From: Cryptococcus deneoformans JEC21
Lineage: Eukaryota; Basidiomycota; Tremellomycetes; Tremellales; Cryptococcaceae
DNA length: 37,500 bases
Assembly (NCBI RefSeq): GCF_000091045.1
Contig: NC_006687.1
Location: forward strand, 1,240,001 to 1,277,500
Direction: 5' to 3'
In this document: positions 1-10,120 of the stretch, piece by piece
Numbering within the stretch: the first letter of the stretch is position 1
Layout: every line of letters starts with the position of its first letter
Position numbers and translations under genes: made by a program
The notes under the pieces: generated by a model
Told to the model about the DNA's origin: nothing
Database searches by the model: none
The model's input: the letters and a program-made list of their open reading frames with translations, nothing else

Positions 1-42
1 GATGGTCCGAATGCAGTTGGGATGGATGTGCGTTGGTTGTAA
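1..42 (+). CDS. possible C-terminal fragment of an upstream plus-strand gene
   Basis: Read from base 1, the plus strand gives a 13-residue open tail (DGPNAVGMDVRWL) and then TAA at 40-42. It would converge on EFR3, whose stop is at 534, which is a reasonable layout. The stretch is too short to identify a family, and an open frame this short can occur by chance. It is listed only because the window edge may cut a real gene here. Confidence 0.2.
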   Translation, partial: DGPNAVGMDVRWL

Positions 43-533
43 GGGGTTTTACGAGAATTCATCTTCAACAAGATTCCACTATGCAACATCCCCTGCTATA
101 TGGTCGTCAGTGAACCTCGTCTCATCTTCCCAAGTTCATTCATCCCTACATCTTCTGGTCCGCGCCTAATATCATGTTCTTCCTTGGATCTAGGAGAAAA
201 CCGAACCTGCGCCTATTATCACGTTCTGCAGTCTCCCTTGGATCCATAGAAACGATCTGACACAACCGATACACACACCAATAGATATCAGCTAGCTCGG
301 CAGTCGTTGGTGATCGCCCATTTCTTCTTCCATTGCTTGCTGCCGTTTGTACCTTGCACACTCTTTGAAGTGCACCCCACGACTGATCTTCGTTCTATGT
401 ATGTCATACCAGACGAATACGACACAGTTGATGCATCAAGATAACAGTTATTTAGATAACATAAAGATTAAGTTTAACAATAAGATCCTATATGATTTGA
501 CTTTGAGAACCAACAACTCCGCGGCAAACCACC
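43..533. other. intergenic, 3' flank of EFR3
   Basis: I see no convincing gene here. The open frames at 146-361 (minus) and 347-595 (plus) are short and show no family signature. The AT-rich part around 400-500 probably holds the EFR3 3' UTR and polyadenylation region, since EFR3 ends at 534 on the minus strand. Confidence 0.5.
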
Positions 534-3500
534 TCAGCTGCTGCTGGAAACATCAACAGGCCGGCCCAAAGAAAGATCCAAAGGTGGATTTGTAACCACC
601 TTGTGCCCTGTGGCACCATCTCCTTGAGTCATACCACTCATCCCCAACCCGTTCTCGTCCCCCGTCGACGTCCTGGCCTCCTCACTTGCACTTGCGCTCT
701 TTACTCTATTGACAACGATGCCCTTAGGTGCTTTGGTTCCCTTCTTCTTATCCTTAAAGATATCTTTCAAAATCTCCTTGACGTCTGAATCCTTGTTCAT
801 CCGTCTGGACTGTAAGCTTGATCGCGGGGCAGATTGAGAATGGAAAGAATCATCGAACGAGGCGATGGAGGGTGCACCAGAGGTAGAGACAGTATCTACT
901 CGTCCACCTATGTATGTTTACATAATTTTATGAGCATAGGTGCGCTACAGTGATAGAAGGAAAGGACAGATAGGGACGTACCGAGAGCATCTCTCAAGTC
1001 TGTGACATCGATTGTCCGTGATAGTCTTTGACCGTTGACACTTTGGTAACTGGCATTGTTCATACTCATGAGTAATGCACTAGCCGCATTGTAATGTGAA
1101 TCATCATCAGGCCGGAGATTGGCTGAGGAGAATCTTTCCATAGCTAGATGGAAAAGTATCATTCGTCAGCTTCGCTCTACATTTATTGTAGTGTTGATAG
1201 AGGCCGTGGAACGATGTGTGCAAGAATATAAACGGGGGTTACGTACAATCCTTGATAGCCTGTTCTACACTCCATTTCCCATCAAACAACCTCTTCAATC
1301 CAGCTTCATCCATCTGTTTCGCCGCCTGGACTGTCTGTGATTTCACGAGCGCATCCAGCAAGGTATCTTGGTCTAACAGCGGTTTTGCGGTCGAGGATGA
1401 TTCACCCTCGAGTGTGTGTTGAATAAACGAAACAGGTTCTTCAGGAAGAGATAAGAAGACGGGCGGACTGTCTGGGACGGGGTAGGGAGGAATGAGATAC
1501 GGTTCAGGGAGGGAAGCCAAAGCCTAGGCAAGAAGGTAGCAGAGTTAGTTTACACGGCATTTTTGAAAGATGAAGAGAGCCAAACACACCTTGTTCGCCA
1601 AATCATCAATTTCAACGATCCCCCACCTGTCCGCAATCCTCCTCCAAACCAAACTAACCAGCTCTCTTATCGCCCTCTTCCTCTCCAATACCCACGCTCC
1701 AGCCCTCCCATCACCCGGTCTTCTCACAAGCTCGTTCCCTGCATCCCTATCGACCGCCAGCAACATTGGCGCCCCAGTGACAAGCGCTGCTACAGGGACT
1801 ACCATATGCATCGCGTCGAGGATACGAAGGGCAGCAGCAAAGTCCAGGGGGGTCGCAACGTTATCAAATGAAGAAAGGTGTGTGTAAGACTGGAGTCTGT
1901 TGAGAGGTAATGAAGGGCGATGGGAGCGACTATTCCTTTTGGGAGGGGTGGTGGCGCCCGATCCGGATTGCGTCTGAGTGGCTGTCTCGCCAGGGGTAGG
2001 TTCAGTGACTTTGAAAGACACGCCCTTCTCGCGGTTAGGCGTAGCGGTCTCAGATCCAGATCCGCCAGAGGCTGGGGTCGGACCAACATCTGGAGCAAGA
2101 GCCACGGGGGGATCCGAATCTTTGACGGTGACGGCTGAAGCGGTAGGGTCGGTATGTATTTCTGGCGAAGCTGCCGCTGTTGTGGGGACTCCCGTAGGGA
2201 TCCCATCCCCATCTGCCATGCCGAGGCAAGAACTCATCATGAGCGAGTACACTGCCGCGTTGAGCGCATGGCAGAACCTGTACGTCGCCATATCCGCCGA
2301 TGGCCCCTTTTCCTTTTCTCTATTTTGTGCACTCTGCTTACCTGGCGTTGTACGCGGTGTTGGGCCTCTTTGCATCTCAGTTTCCAAGAATAGGATCAAC
2401 GCGCGCGCATAAGTAGACCGTACCGAATAATCAGCCTCGCATAAAAGTGGGAGGGTTTCTTGCCACACTTCTGGGGAGATGGGGTTGCGACGTGATGAAC
2501 GGTGGGCTTGGGGACGTAGGTATTCGAAAAGAGGTGTAAGAAACGGCGTCTCTGCCGGAGCCGGCAATTTACCCTTGTTAGGCGGTGTGGGGCTGCCAGG
2601 GGTGCTCGGCGTCGGTTGGGGAACATTGTTACCTTGTTTCGACTCTGCATCGTTATCGGCCGCATCGGTCATGATCATCACACCCGAGATACAGCATGTC
2701 AATACCCTGATAATCTCTGATCTAGCGGTATCACTTGATGGGATTTCGGCAATACGTAGGGCAAGTTCTTCGACGATATCATTGATCTGGTCGGCATAGT
2801 AAATGTGTGTCCCAAGGCTGCTAACACACTGTACGAGTGACGGGAGAAGAGCGTCACGAAGGTCAAAGTGGATTCGGCGGATGATGAGGGAGACGAGGTG
2901 TTGTAAGAGGTCGGTGACGCCTAACCCAACGAGGGAAGTGGTAGAGTTGAGGATAGTGGTGACCATGGCAAGCGCTGAGGTGTGTTTGGGTGTAGGTGTT
3001 CTGTCCTGCAGGTCCATAAGGACCTCAACGAGCCGGGTGGGGACGATAAATCTGTACTGCAAGGGTATCCACGCGGTCACTTGCTCTGCGACAAAACAGT
3101 CCCTCTCGGCATACTGCCATCCATGCTTGTCGAGGAACATCACTAATCGGTCGATGATCTGGGACGCTTGGGTGACATTACACTGCTGAAGAAGTGAGTG
3201 AAGCGAGCGGAGAGCGGCAGATACGACATCCGCAGAGGTAGGACCCTTTTCTCCTGGGATATGCGCATGCAAGCTTGGCGCTCTGCGCTGGGCGACGGGG
3301 CCTTTGGCTGCGAACTCGCTAAAGAACGGTGATGGGCTGGCATCCATACCAATCTTTGCACTCTCGAGCTTGAGCTCGGATATTTGCCCCTCAAAGGTGT
3401 TGACCAGCAGGGGCGGGATGATAAGATCGATCTGTCGAGGAAAGTCTCTGGTAGACGCAAAGATGGCGTCCGACGTGGCTGCCCCGTTGAGTCCGGCGAG

Positions 3501-4082
3501 TGCGATAAGCCTCGTTCGGTTTTGCTGCTCCGTATCCGGTTTCTCGCTCGAGTCCAGCAAGCTTACAGTCGCCATGCTGCCAAACTTGCGCAGGATCTCA
3601 AAATATGTCTTGGTCAGAGTGTCATCCACGCCCACAGCGGATCCATCGGTGTACGTTGTGTACGCGATGAAGGCGGCAGCAGCCCTGCCGACGACCTCGA
3701 GATCAATCCCTCCGCGCTGGTACACCCGCACATCGAGACTGCTGTCGATCACACGCAGCGTGGACCGGGCGAAAAGAGCGATGTCCCGTTTACATTCCGT
3801 CAAGAGGGCGCGGAGGATGGCAAGACTGATGAGGAGGCTGGCACGGTACTTGTGGTTGCCCGAGCTGGCTCTGGCTGATTCTTGGGCGACACGCTTCTCG
3901 AGTTCTTCGCCGATCTTTGCGAGCTTGGAGGGTTTGTTTGTCGCAAAGTAGGTGAGTTTCGAGAGGTCCTGGGCGAGCGGGCGGTATTCTGGGCCTGCGG
4001 TGAGGAGCGCTTTTGGCGGGGGATAGCAGGCGTTGAGATGGGCGACCTCTGGCTGGAGGGTTCTGCAGGGAATGCAGCCCAT
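534..4082 (-). CDS. EFR3: EFR3-family plasma-membrane protein (PI4-kinase complex scaffold)
   Basis: Efr3 is the membrane anchor that recruits the Stt4 (PI4KIIIalpha)/Ypp1 complex to the plasma membrane to make PI4P. I place four exons: 4082-1590, 1523-1247, 1143-982 and 907-534, which join in frame to 1101 aa. The N-terminus MGCIPCR has cysteines at 3 and 6, typical of the palmitoylated N-terminal cysteine patch of this family. It is followed by a long helical, HEAT/ARM-like region (about residues 1-480 and 500-580). The middle and C-terminal parts are low-complexity Ser/Thr/Pro-rich segments, with a helical stretch near residues 700-830 and a further tail carried by exons 2-4. The splice sites are GTGTGT, GTACGT and GTACGT donors with CTAG, CTAG and ATAG acceptors. 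The start is the first ATG of the conserved N-terminus. The family call rests on the N-terminal 200 residues; the tail is not conserved enough to add support. Confidence 0.85.
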
Positions 4083-4363
4083 CGTGTTTACAGAAATGTA
4101 CGGCGGGAAGAGAAACAGAAATCAATAATGAAGAGTAACACCGGCGACCGGCGACATGACGACACCCGCGCAGCAGCACAGCGGCCGCCGTCCACAACCC
4201 GCGACACCAGACCACGAAGTATCTAATTCATGTATAAACTGCATCCACAGGGCAGCTAAAACACTTTTGTATTGTACTGTATTCACAGAGCATCGACAGA
4301 GATGTGAGAGAGACGGGAAAAGAGGGAAAAGTACACATGGACCACATTAAAATTAACAACCGT

Positions 4364-6110
4364 TTACTGCTGCTTGCAGTCGGGGTTTGCAGCAGCGGCA
4401 TTAGCATCAGCCGCACCCTCGGCATCCTAATTACTGACCACACGTCAGCCCCTTCGGGAATCGATACGCACTCGAAACGTAAAGAACAACACTAACCTCG
4501 TCATCGTCGTCCTCAAAGTCATCCTCATCCTCAAAGTCGTCCTCCTCTTCAAAGTCCTCATACCTTAAAGCCTTGCCGGTGAAGTAGTCGACAGCCCGGG
4601 GGATAATCTTCTCCTTAAAGTCCTCGCCAATCTGGTAGTCAAGCTCAAGTCGGCTGTCGAGCTCTTCGAGCTCTTCCTCGTCAATATCAGAAGCTTCGAG
4701 AGTGTCGGGGGTAGGGGGCTGAGGAGGCTTGAAAAAGTTGAAGAAAGAGTCGGTAGGAACAACCTTTCGGATAGTACGTGTCCGGCCAGTGGCTAGAAAA
4801 AAAAGTCAGCCTGTGCAGCCAGGCACACGCAAAGCAAACATACTCTTGTTCCTCTGCTTCTTGATTTCGACCTTCTTGGTGAGGTCCTTCTCTTCCTTCC
4901 ACTTGATCTCAGTACCGATAGCCTTGTCATAGACAAAGTCGCCACCGTAGCCAACTTGTTCCTACAACCAATATATTAACAATCTGTCCAGCATCTTTCT
5001 CCATGCCTAATACTCACTTGGTAGTAGTAGGTCTTTGTCAATTCAGCGTCCTCAAAGAACTCGTTCGCGGTAAACACAAAGTGGAGCTTGAATCCGGGCT
5101 TTTCACCGTCGAGGTAAGAAAGCCGGACGTCAACGAGGTGCTTGAGAGCCTCCTCATCTCGGTCGGAAATGGTCTCGGCAGTAGGGACGTGGTTCTTCAA
5201 AGCAGTCAACCAGAACTCGGGGATACCCTTGACGTCCTCGCCGCCGGTAGCCTCCTCCTTGGTCTTCTTCTCTTCCTCATCCTCAGCATCAGAGTCCTCC
5301 AAGTCGGAAGCTTGGCCGGCCTCAATCTCGGATTCAGTTGGCTCGGCCTCACCCTTGACAATGGCCTGTCGACGTTCGTAAAGGGGTTGGTACTTGACAA
5401 GGAACTACATACAGCAGAATATGTTAGCATCCTTTCCCTCAAGAATGCAGATGACTAACCTTCTTCTCCAACTCGAGGATGGCCAACTGGAACTCGCCCT
5501 CAATCTCAGAATGCTTGGCCTGCACACCCTTCAAACCATCGATTCTTCGTCGGACCGCAGGAGGGAGAGACTCAATGTAACCAGAAGGCTTGCCGACAAG
5601 GCCGTCAAGCTTAGACTGGGCAAAGGCGAGAAGCGCAGGGTTCTGTGGAGTCGTTAGCACGTGACAAGGTTTAAAACAGCCGATCGGAGTCAGAAGGGCG
5701 GATGGCCGACAGACAGACACACGGGCGCCAAAAAACGCCAGGAGTCAAATGCACATCAAGTCCTAAAAGACTTATTGCACAATAACTTGACCACCTAAAA
5801 ATTTCCTGCACAGTGCACGATCCCTCCACCTCCACTCCGCCTTTCCACCCTTTTGTGACCGGAATCTAAAATCCTCCCACATCAAGCGGCCTGGCCAAAG
5901 ACTCACCTGCGCCAAGAGGGAAGCCGGGTTGGCACCACCAACTTCCTCATCCTCTTCACTCTCTTCGCCTTCCTGCAGAGTTTCTACGGTGGGCTGGCCC
6001 AAGTTGGCGGGTCGGTTCTGGAGGACACCAGTCTCGAGAGGGGTGTTTTGGGGGGTAGGCGCAACGTCGAGGTGAGAGTCGGCGCGCTGGATGTCTTGGG
6101 ACTGGGACAT
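4364..6110 (-). CDS. NAP1: nucleosome assembly protein 1 (histone chaperone)
   Basis: Nap1 binds H2A-H2B (and H3-H4), shuttles histones and assembles nucleosomes. I place six exons: 6110-5907, 5642-5460, 5404-5018, 4961-4844, 4792-4497 and 4426-4364, giving 416 aa. The NAP fold runs from about residue 69 ([15 protein letters not shown]) to 375. It includes the long dimerisation helix with [18 protein letters not shown] and the [20 protein letters not shown] beta segment. An acidic stretch (alternating EDD and F, about residues 378-396) is the usual C-terminal acidic tail. The last small exon ends PDCKQQ, a CaaX box like that of animal NAP1L1, so the protein may be farnesylated. Intron 1 (5643-5906, 264 nt) is much longer than the other four (51-70 nt). 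It is flanked by GPA3 and EFR3 in the same orientation with about 300-430 bp between genes. Confidence 0.95.
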
Positions 6111-6543
6111 TGTCGAAGTACTGGTCTTGAGGGAAATGCAGAGGATGGATGGAAGGAAGAAATGAAGAGAGGTTGGAAGGAAATGGGAAGGGGCTTGGGA
6201 TGCAAAAGATCAAATCCATAAGTTGCGTGGGGTGGCGAGCGTCGCGTCAGCTGGGCAATATCGCCGTATTCCCGTGAGCGTGGCGTTTCTATGCTTCTCT
6301 TTCCTCAGGAGATCACATCATGTATTGTTCATCCTTCATCAGATAGGATAATAGAGCAGAAAGCCGAAACCCCCATGCGGGTATATGTGTACAGACAACT
6401 CCACAAAAATCCCAACTACTTGTGTTAAAGTAGATAAAGAAACAGACGAATATATACTGATAAAGAGAAAATCGAGCCACAGAGAGACAATATACTGCTT
6501 TATTTCCCTTGTTCATAGTCCCGCATTACCTTTTCTAAAGACA
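6111..6543. other. intergenic between NAP1 5' end and GPA3 3' end
   Basis: The stretch of 433 bp should hold the NAP1 promoter and 5' leader (near 6111-6300) and the GPA3 3' UTR (AT-rich near 6400-6543). On the minus strand just before the NAP1 ATG the sequence is pyrimidine-rich, as is common for fungal leaders. I see no further gene. Confidence 0.5.
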
Positions 6544-8203
6544 TTATAGAATAGCCATATCTCTCAGAGCATTTTTTAAGATCGTATCCTTCAAACTTTG
6601 TCAGCCTCGGCACCTTAACACCTAAAGATCCCAAAAAGAAGTGTTAAAGCTCACTTGACAAGCAGTCATTACAACCTTGACATTCTGCCTATCCACCGCC
6701 GTCGTCACATGGCAATAAATTTCCTTCTTCGATGTCCTATTCAACGACCTAAACTTGATCTTGAAGAAGTCGACTGCATCCTGGAAGGAGTAGGGCTGGC
6801 CCTCGAATTCGGGGAAATATTCCTGGATCTGCTGACTTGGGTCTTGGATTTTGGCTTGGAGAAGATCGGCCTTGTTGAGGAATAGAATCTAGGACGTTTG
6901 TTAGACAGGGGACGCTGACTGGATAGGTTACCGGTAGAGCCTTACGATTGATGACTTGGTGAACCCTAAAAGTCAAGTTAGCTCCGCCCTGTCTAAGCTT
7001 TCACGGTCCAGCTTACATTGGGAGTTACAAATAGAATCAAACAGCATGAGAGCTTCTTGCATACCATTCGATTCTATATCCAATCCGTTTATCATCTGTC
7101 TTCCAACGAGTTGGTGGAGTTACTCACCTCGGTCTTCTATCAGGCACGAATTGTAATCTGAAAGAGCTACAAGGAACAAAATGGCTGTAACGTCCTCTAC
7201 AAAGTTATAATAAGCAGTTGTCTAGATAAAGTTCTGTTGGAAGAAAGAAACCTACCGAAGCATGACGCCCACTTCCGTCTTTCTGACCTCTGACCACCTA
7301 CATCAAATAGTCTAAACACTACGTCGTGAATAGGGAATCTTGTCTCCGTGATACCTAGTCACCCGTCAGCAACCCATTCTCTCTACAAACTATATTCCCT
7401 ACTTACCTGTTGTCTTACTTCTAACCCTTAATATATCATCACTACTCGGTTTAAAATCTTGTGCAAACAATCTATCCAAATCGGCGTAGAAGTACGGCAT
7501 ATTCTCTGCCAAAGCAAACTCATTTCCTCGCTTGTAACATTCCTGTACATTCTGGTCTGCCCAAAGACTTTTGAGGGCGGTGAGGTACTTGATGGGGTAC
7601 GGTTCATTGGTATTTATAGGTGGTTCGGCGTCGACGAGGGAGATGTATCTGCGGTTTTCGGGTTGGACGGCAAGGCCTAGTTCGTCCATCACATCGATGA
7701 TGGCGCGCATGCCACCGACAATGTTAGAAAATGTGAGTTTCCTATGGCCAGAATGTAAGTATTATTTTCGAGAAGAATGAAATAAAACGTACCGGTAGTC
7801 CTCGACCTCATTTGATTCAAACGGTTTGTCATGTATCAGACGCATCTGTTTCAAGCTTAATTATAGTCAGTACATTCCTAATAGCGAGACGCACATCCTA
7901 ACACTCACATTGTCGACTTTCCACTCGCTCCTGCTCCCAACAATAGCAGCTTGACTTCTTTCGCCATACGTTTCTCATCCTATAGAAATAAATATTGTCA
8001 GCCATCAGTCCTTGACGATCCATGCCTTTGGCCTTCTTCTTTTCAAATAATCCAATTCTTTCGACATCATACGCCCGTTCGAAAATCATACTTTGAAGCC
8101 AATGAAAGCCGAGACTTACTTCCTTCAAAGCTCGGTCAATCTCTTTACTACGTGCCTCGGCTACGGGATCGCCAGTCGTGGGCGAAGACATACATCCACC
8201 CAT
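6544..8203 (-). CDS. GPA3: heterotrimeric G-protein alpha subunit (Gpa3)
   Basis: This is a G-alpha of the fungal pheromone-signalling class; in C. neoformans Gpa3 acts with Gpa2 in mating responses. I place ten exons: 8203-8120, 7979-7909, 7855-7793, 7741-7407, 7354-7256, 7196-7128, 7073-7017, 6965-6946, 6888-6655 and 6588-6544, giving 358 aa. The N-terminus MGGCMS carries a myristoylation Gly2 and a palmitoylation Cys4. The boxes are G1 GAGASGKST (43-51), switch [10 protein letters not shown] with the arginine at 180, G3 DVGGQRSE with Gln206, G4 NKAD (271-274) and G5 TACQDT (341-346). Gln206 matches the published dominant allele Q206L that I recall for Gpa3, which supports this identity over Gpa1 or Gpa2. 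Residue 46 in the P-loop is Ala where nearly all G-alphas have Glu. The C-terminus ALRDMAIL has no cysteine at -4. One exon is only 20 nt. Confidence 0.93.
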
Positions 8204-10120
8204 CTCGTCTGAAAGTTGGTCGTTGCTGGTATGCGCAGTTGGTGATGAATGGATCACGAATTTACTCGGCGTGGCACTAGCTTTGAAGATGTGCAAAACG
8301 GGGAATGCTTTTCTGCTTGACGCGTAGACAGTATTGTCGGGAAACTGGTATGTCTTTCGGATGGCACCAGAGGCGAGAGAGAATGCTGAGGGATAAAGTG
8401 ATTCAAGCAGAAGAGAATACCGAGGATCCAGTTATTATCGCACCTAGGGCTTAATCGGTCGTGCGTGACGCAAAGACAATAGGCGTTCGGACAGTAGACA
8501 ATAGAAATTCGGAACGTGAAGTGCGCCAGGTGTGAGTGTGTGTGTGTGTGTCGGTAATGTTTTTTGTCCGAGATCGTGTTGCGTTTCCCTATTTTCCGAA
8601 CACGGCTTGAGATGAGAGATGCGTAGCTGATAACTGGGGACAGAGTACCGTGCGTGATTCCTGTGTTCGTCTGATGCTCGGAAAAAGGTTATAAAATACG
8701 AAGATAAGGTAGATCACCCGGCAATGTGTATTGTAAGCCAGCCTTTCGGGTTCCTAAAATAACTCTCAGGCGCGCAAAAGCGACGTGCAGGTATACCGTG
8801 TATAATCGATCCTTGTTATCTTGGTTATTATTCCAAGCTTCTAACTCTAAGGCGGTGGTGGCAATAATTGACGCCTTTGCCCTAGCTGAAAGGTGAGGAC
8901 GAGTGAGAGTGACAGTGGCAGAGAACGGAGCTGGATGTCGGAGGGAAAGAGATCCGTGATTGAGAAGATGGGTCCCGATGGCCCCGGTATGGACTGATGG
9001 CGATGGCAGTGGCAAGTGCTGTTGGCTTGCAGCGGATGATGGCGGAGTGGGGACGCGTCAAATGATTCAGAGTAGAGCTCGCTCTTGTGTCTGATTCTGG
9101 AATTGGAGGCGAGGCCGTACACGGTCGATGAGCCGGTATCGGAAAGGAAGGTTTACGCGTACAAGTCGTGACTGCGACGACGACAGCGATGGAAAGAGCC
9201 AAGCAGGGAGTTTCAATGAGTGATGCGAAAGATAAAGGGAAAGACCGTGACAAGTCAGCTTTGAACGAAACCCCGACGGTCTTTGAACACGATCTCATTT
9301 GACTGCTCACCTCTTCTTGCACGTGGCAACGTTACAGCACGACGAAAAACGGATGAAGGAAAATAAAAGTGAACAATGTATAAAGACTAGTCGGACCGAC
9401 GATGGATGTACTCAAGAGCGGTTCAGGATTCAAGAAAGCGCTAAAAGCGCTACGTTCAAAGTTCGCCAGTAGTCTCAAAGCTCAAAGCTTACCATTTGAA
9501 TTGATGATCTGCAATCGGAGTTTTACTACGTATGGTCAGGGTAGATAGCCATTTACAAATCATCATAATCTGTTGTATGCATTCGCAAGTTGCCGGAAGC
9601 TGCCCCATGCCGCCATATACTCAGACAGTCAGAGGGCGGAGAAAAGGCAAGAGGAATTGAATGGATGGGAATGAATGTGGCTGAAGAAAGAACAAAAGAC
9701 AACCGGCAGTTCCAGGCACGCGTTAACCATATATTATCCCTCCCTGACTTCCCTGATTAGGTAATTTCATCGGTAACTCAATTCATAGTGCAAAATGCCC
9801 GCCGCCGCAATGTCCAAAAGCGAGGAGTGATCGTCATTCACCTTGGACCATCATAACACCATCCCCTTATCTTTCTCGACCTTGCTTGTCGAGCTCGATT
9901 CCAGCGCCGGCATGTACAGAAAGCTTACATTCGGCGGTACAATAAACTGGCTAGAGCGATTCCCCAATCACAACGCAACAAACTAAAAGAGGGATCAACA
10001 AAAAATATAGATGATACAAAATTACTAGTAATACTTGATATGCACAACAAGACGCATCTATAGATAACCTGACTAGTATGGTACAACTCATCCTACACGT
10101 ACATACCTTCACGACTAGTC
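8204..10120. other. long intergenic region upstream of GPA3
   Basis: About 1.9 kb lies between the GPA3 start and the stop of the next minus-strand gene. It should hold the GPA3 promoter and a possible long leader. The best open frame (minus, 8882-9322) is Ser/Pro/His-rich and shows no domain, so I do not call it a gene. Two AGCGCT palindromes sit 3 nt apart at 9437-9442 and 9446-9451. A TG dinucleotide tract is at 8536-8551. I see no tRNA-like B box or transposon. Confidence 0.5.
8536..8551. repeat. TG dinucleotide microsatellite
   Basis: About eight TG units lie some 330 bp upstream of the GPA3 start. The tract is short and likely length-polymorphic between strains; I infer no function. 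Confidence 0.8.

Noticed and set aside
146..361. 71-codon minus-strand frame beyond the EFR3 stop
   Set aside because: Short, no signature, no splice connection to EFR3 needed; EFR3 ends cleanly at 534.
1563..3951. Several plus-strand frames of 100-215 codons opposite EFR3
   Set aside because: They are shadows of the long EFR3 exon; the minus strand rebuilds a recognisable protein with correct splice sites.
8882..9322. 146-codon minus-strand frame upstream of GPA3
   Set aside because: Ser/Pro/His/Thr-rich composition, no domain, overlapping frames of similar quality in the same place; most likely leader or intergenic sequence.
9437..9451. Paired AGCGCT palindromes as an operator or origin element
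   Set aside because: Short, GC palindromes are common by chance, and no known factor or further structure supports a function.
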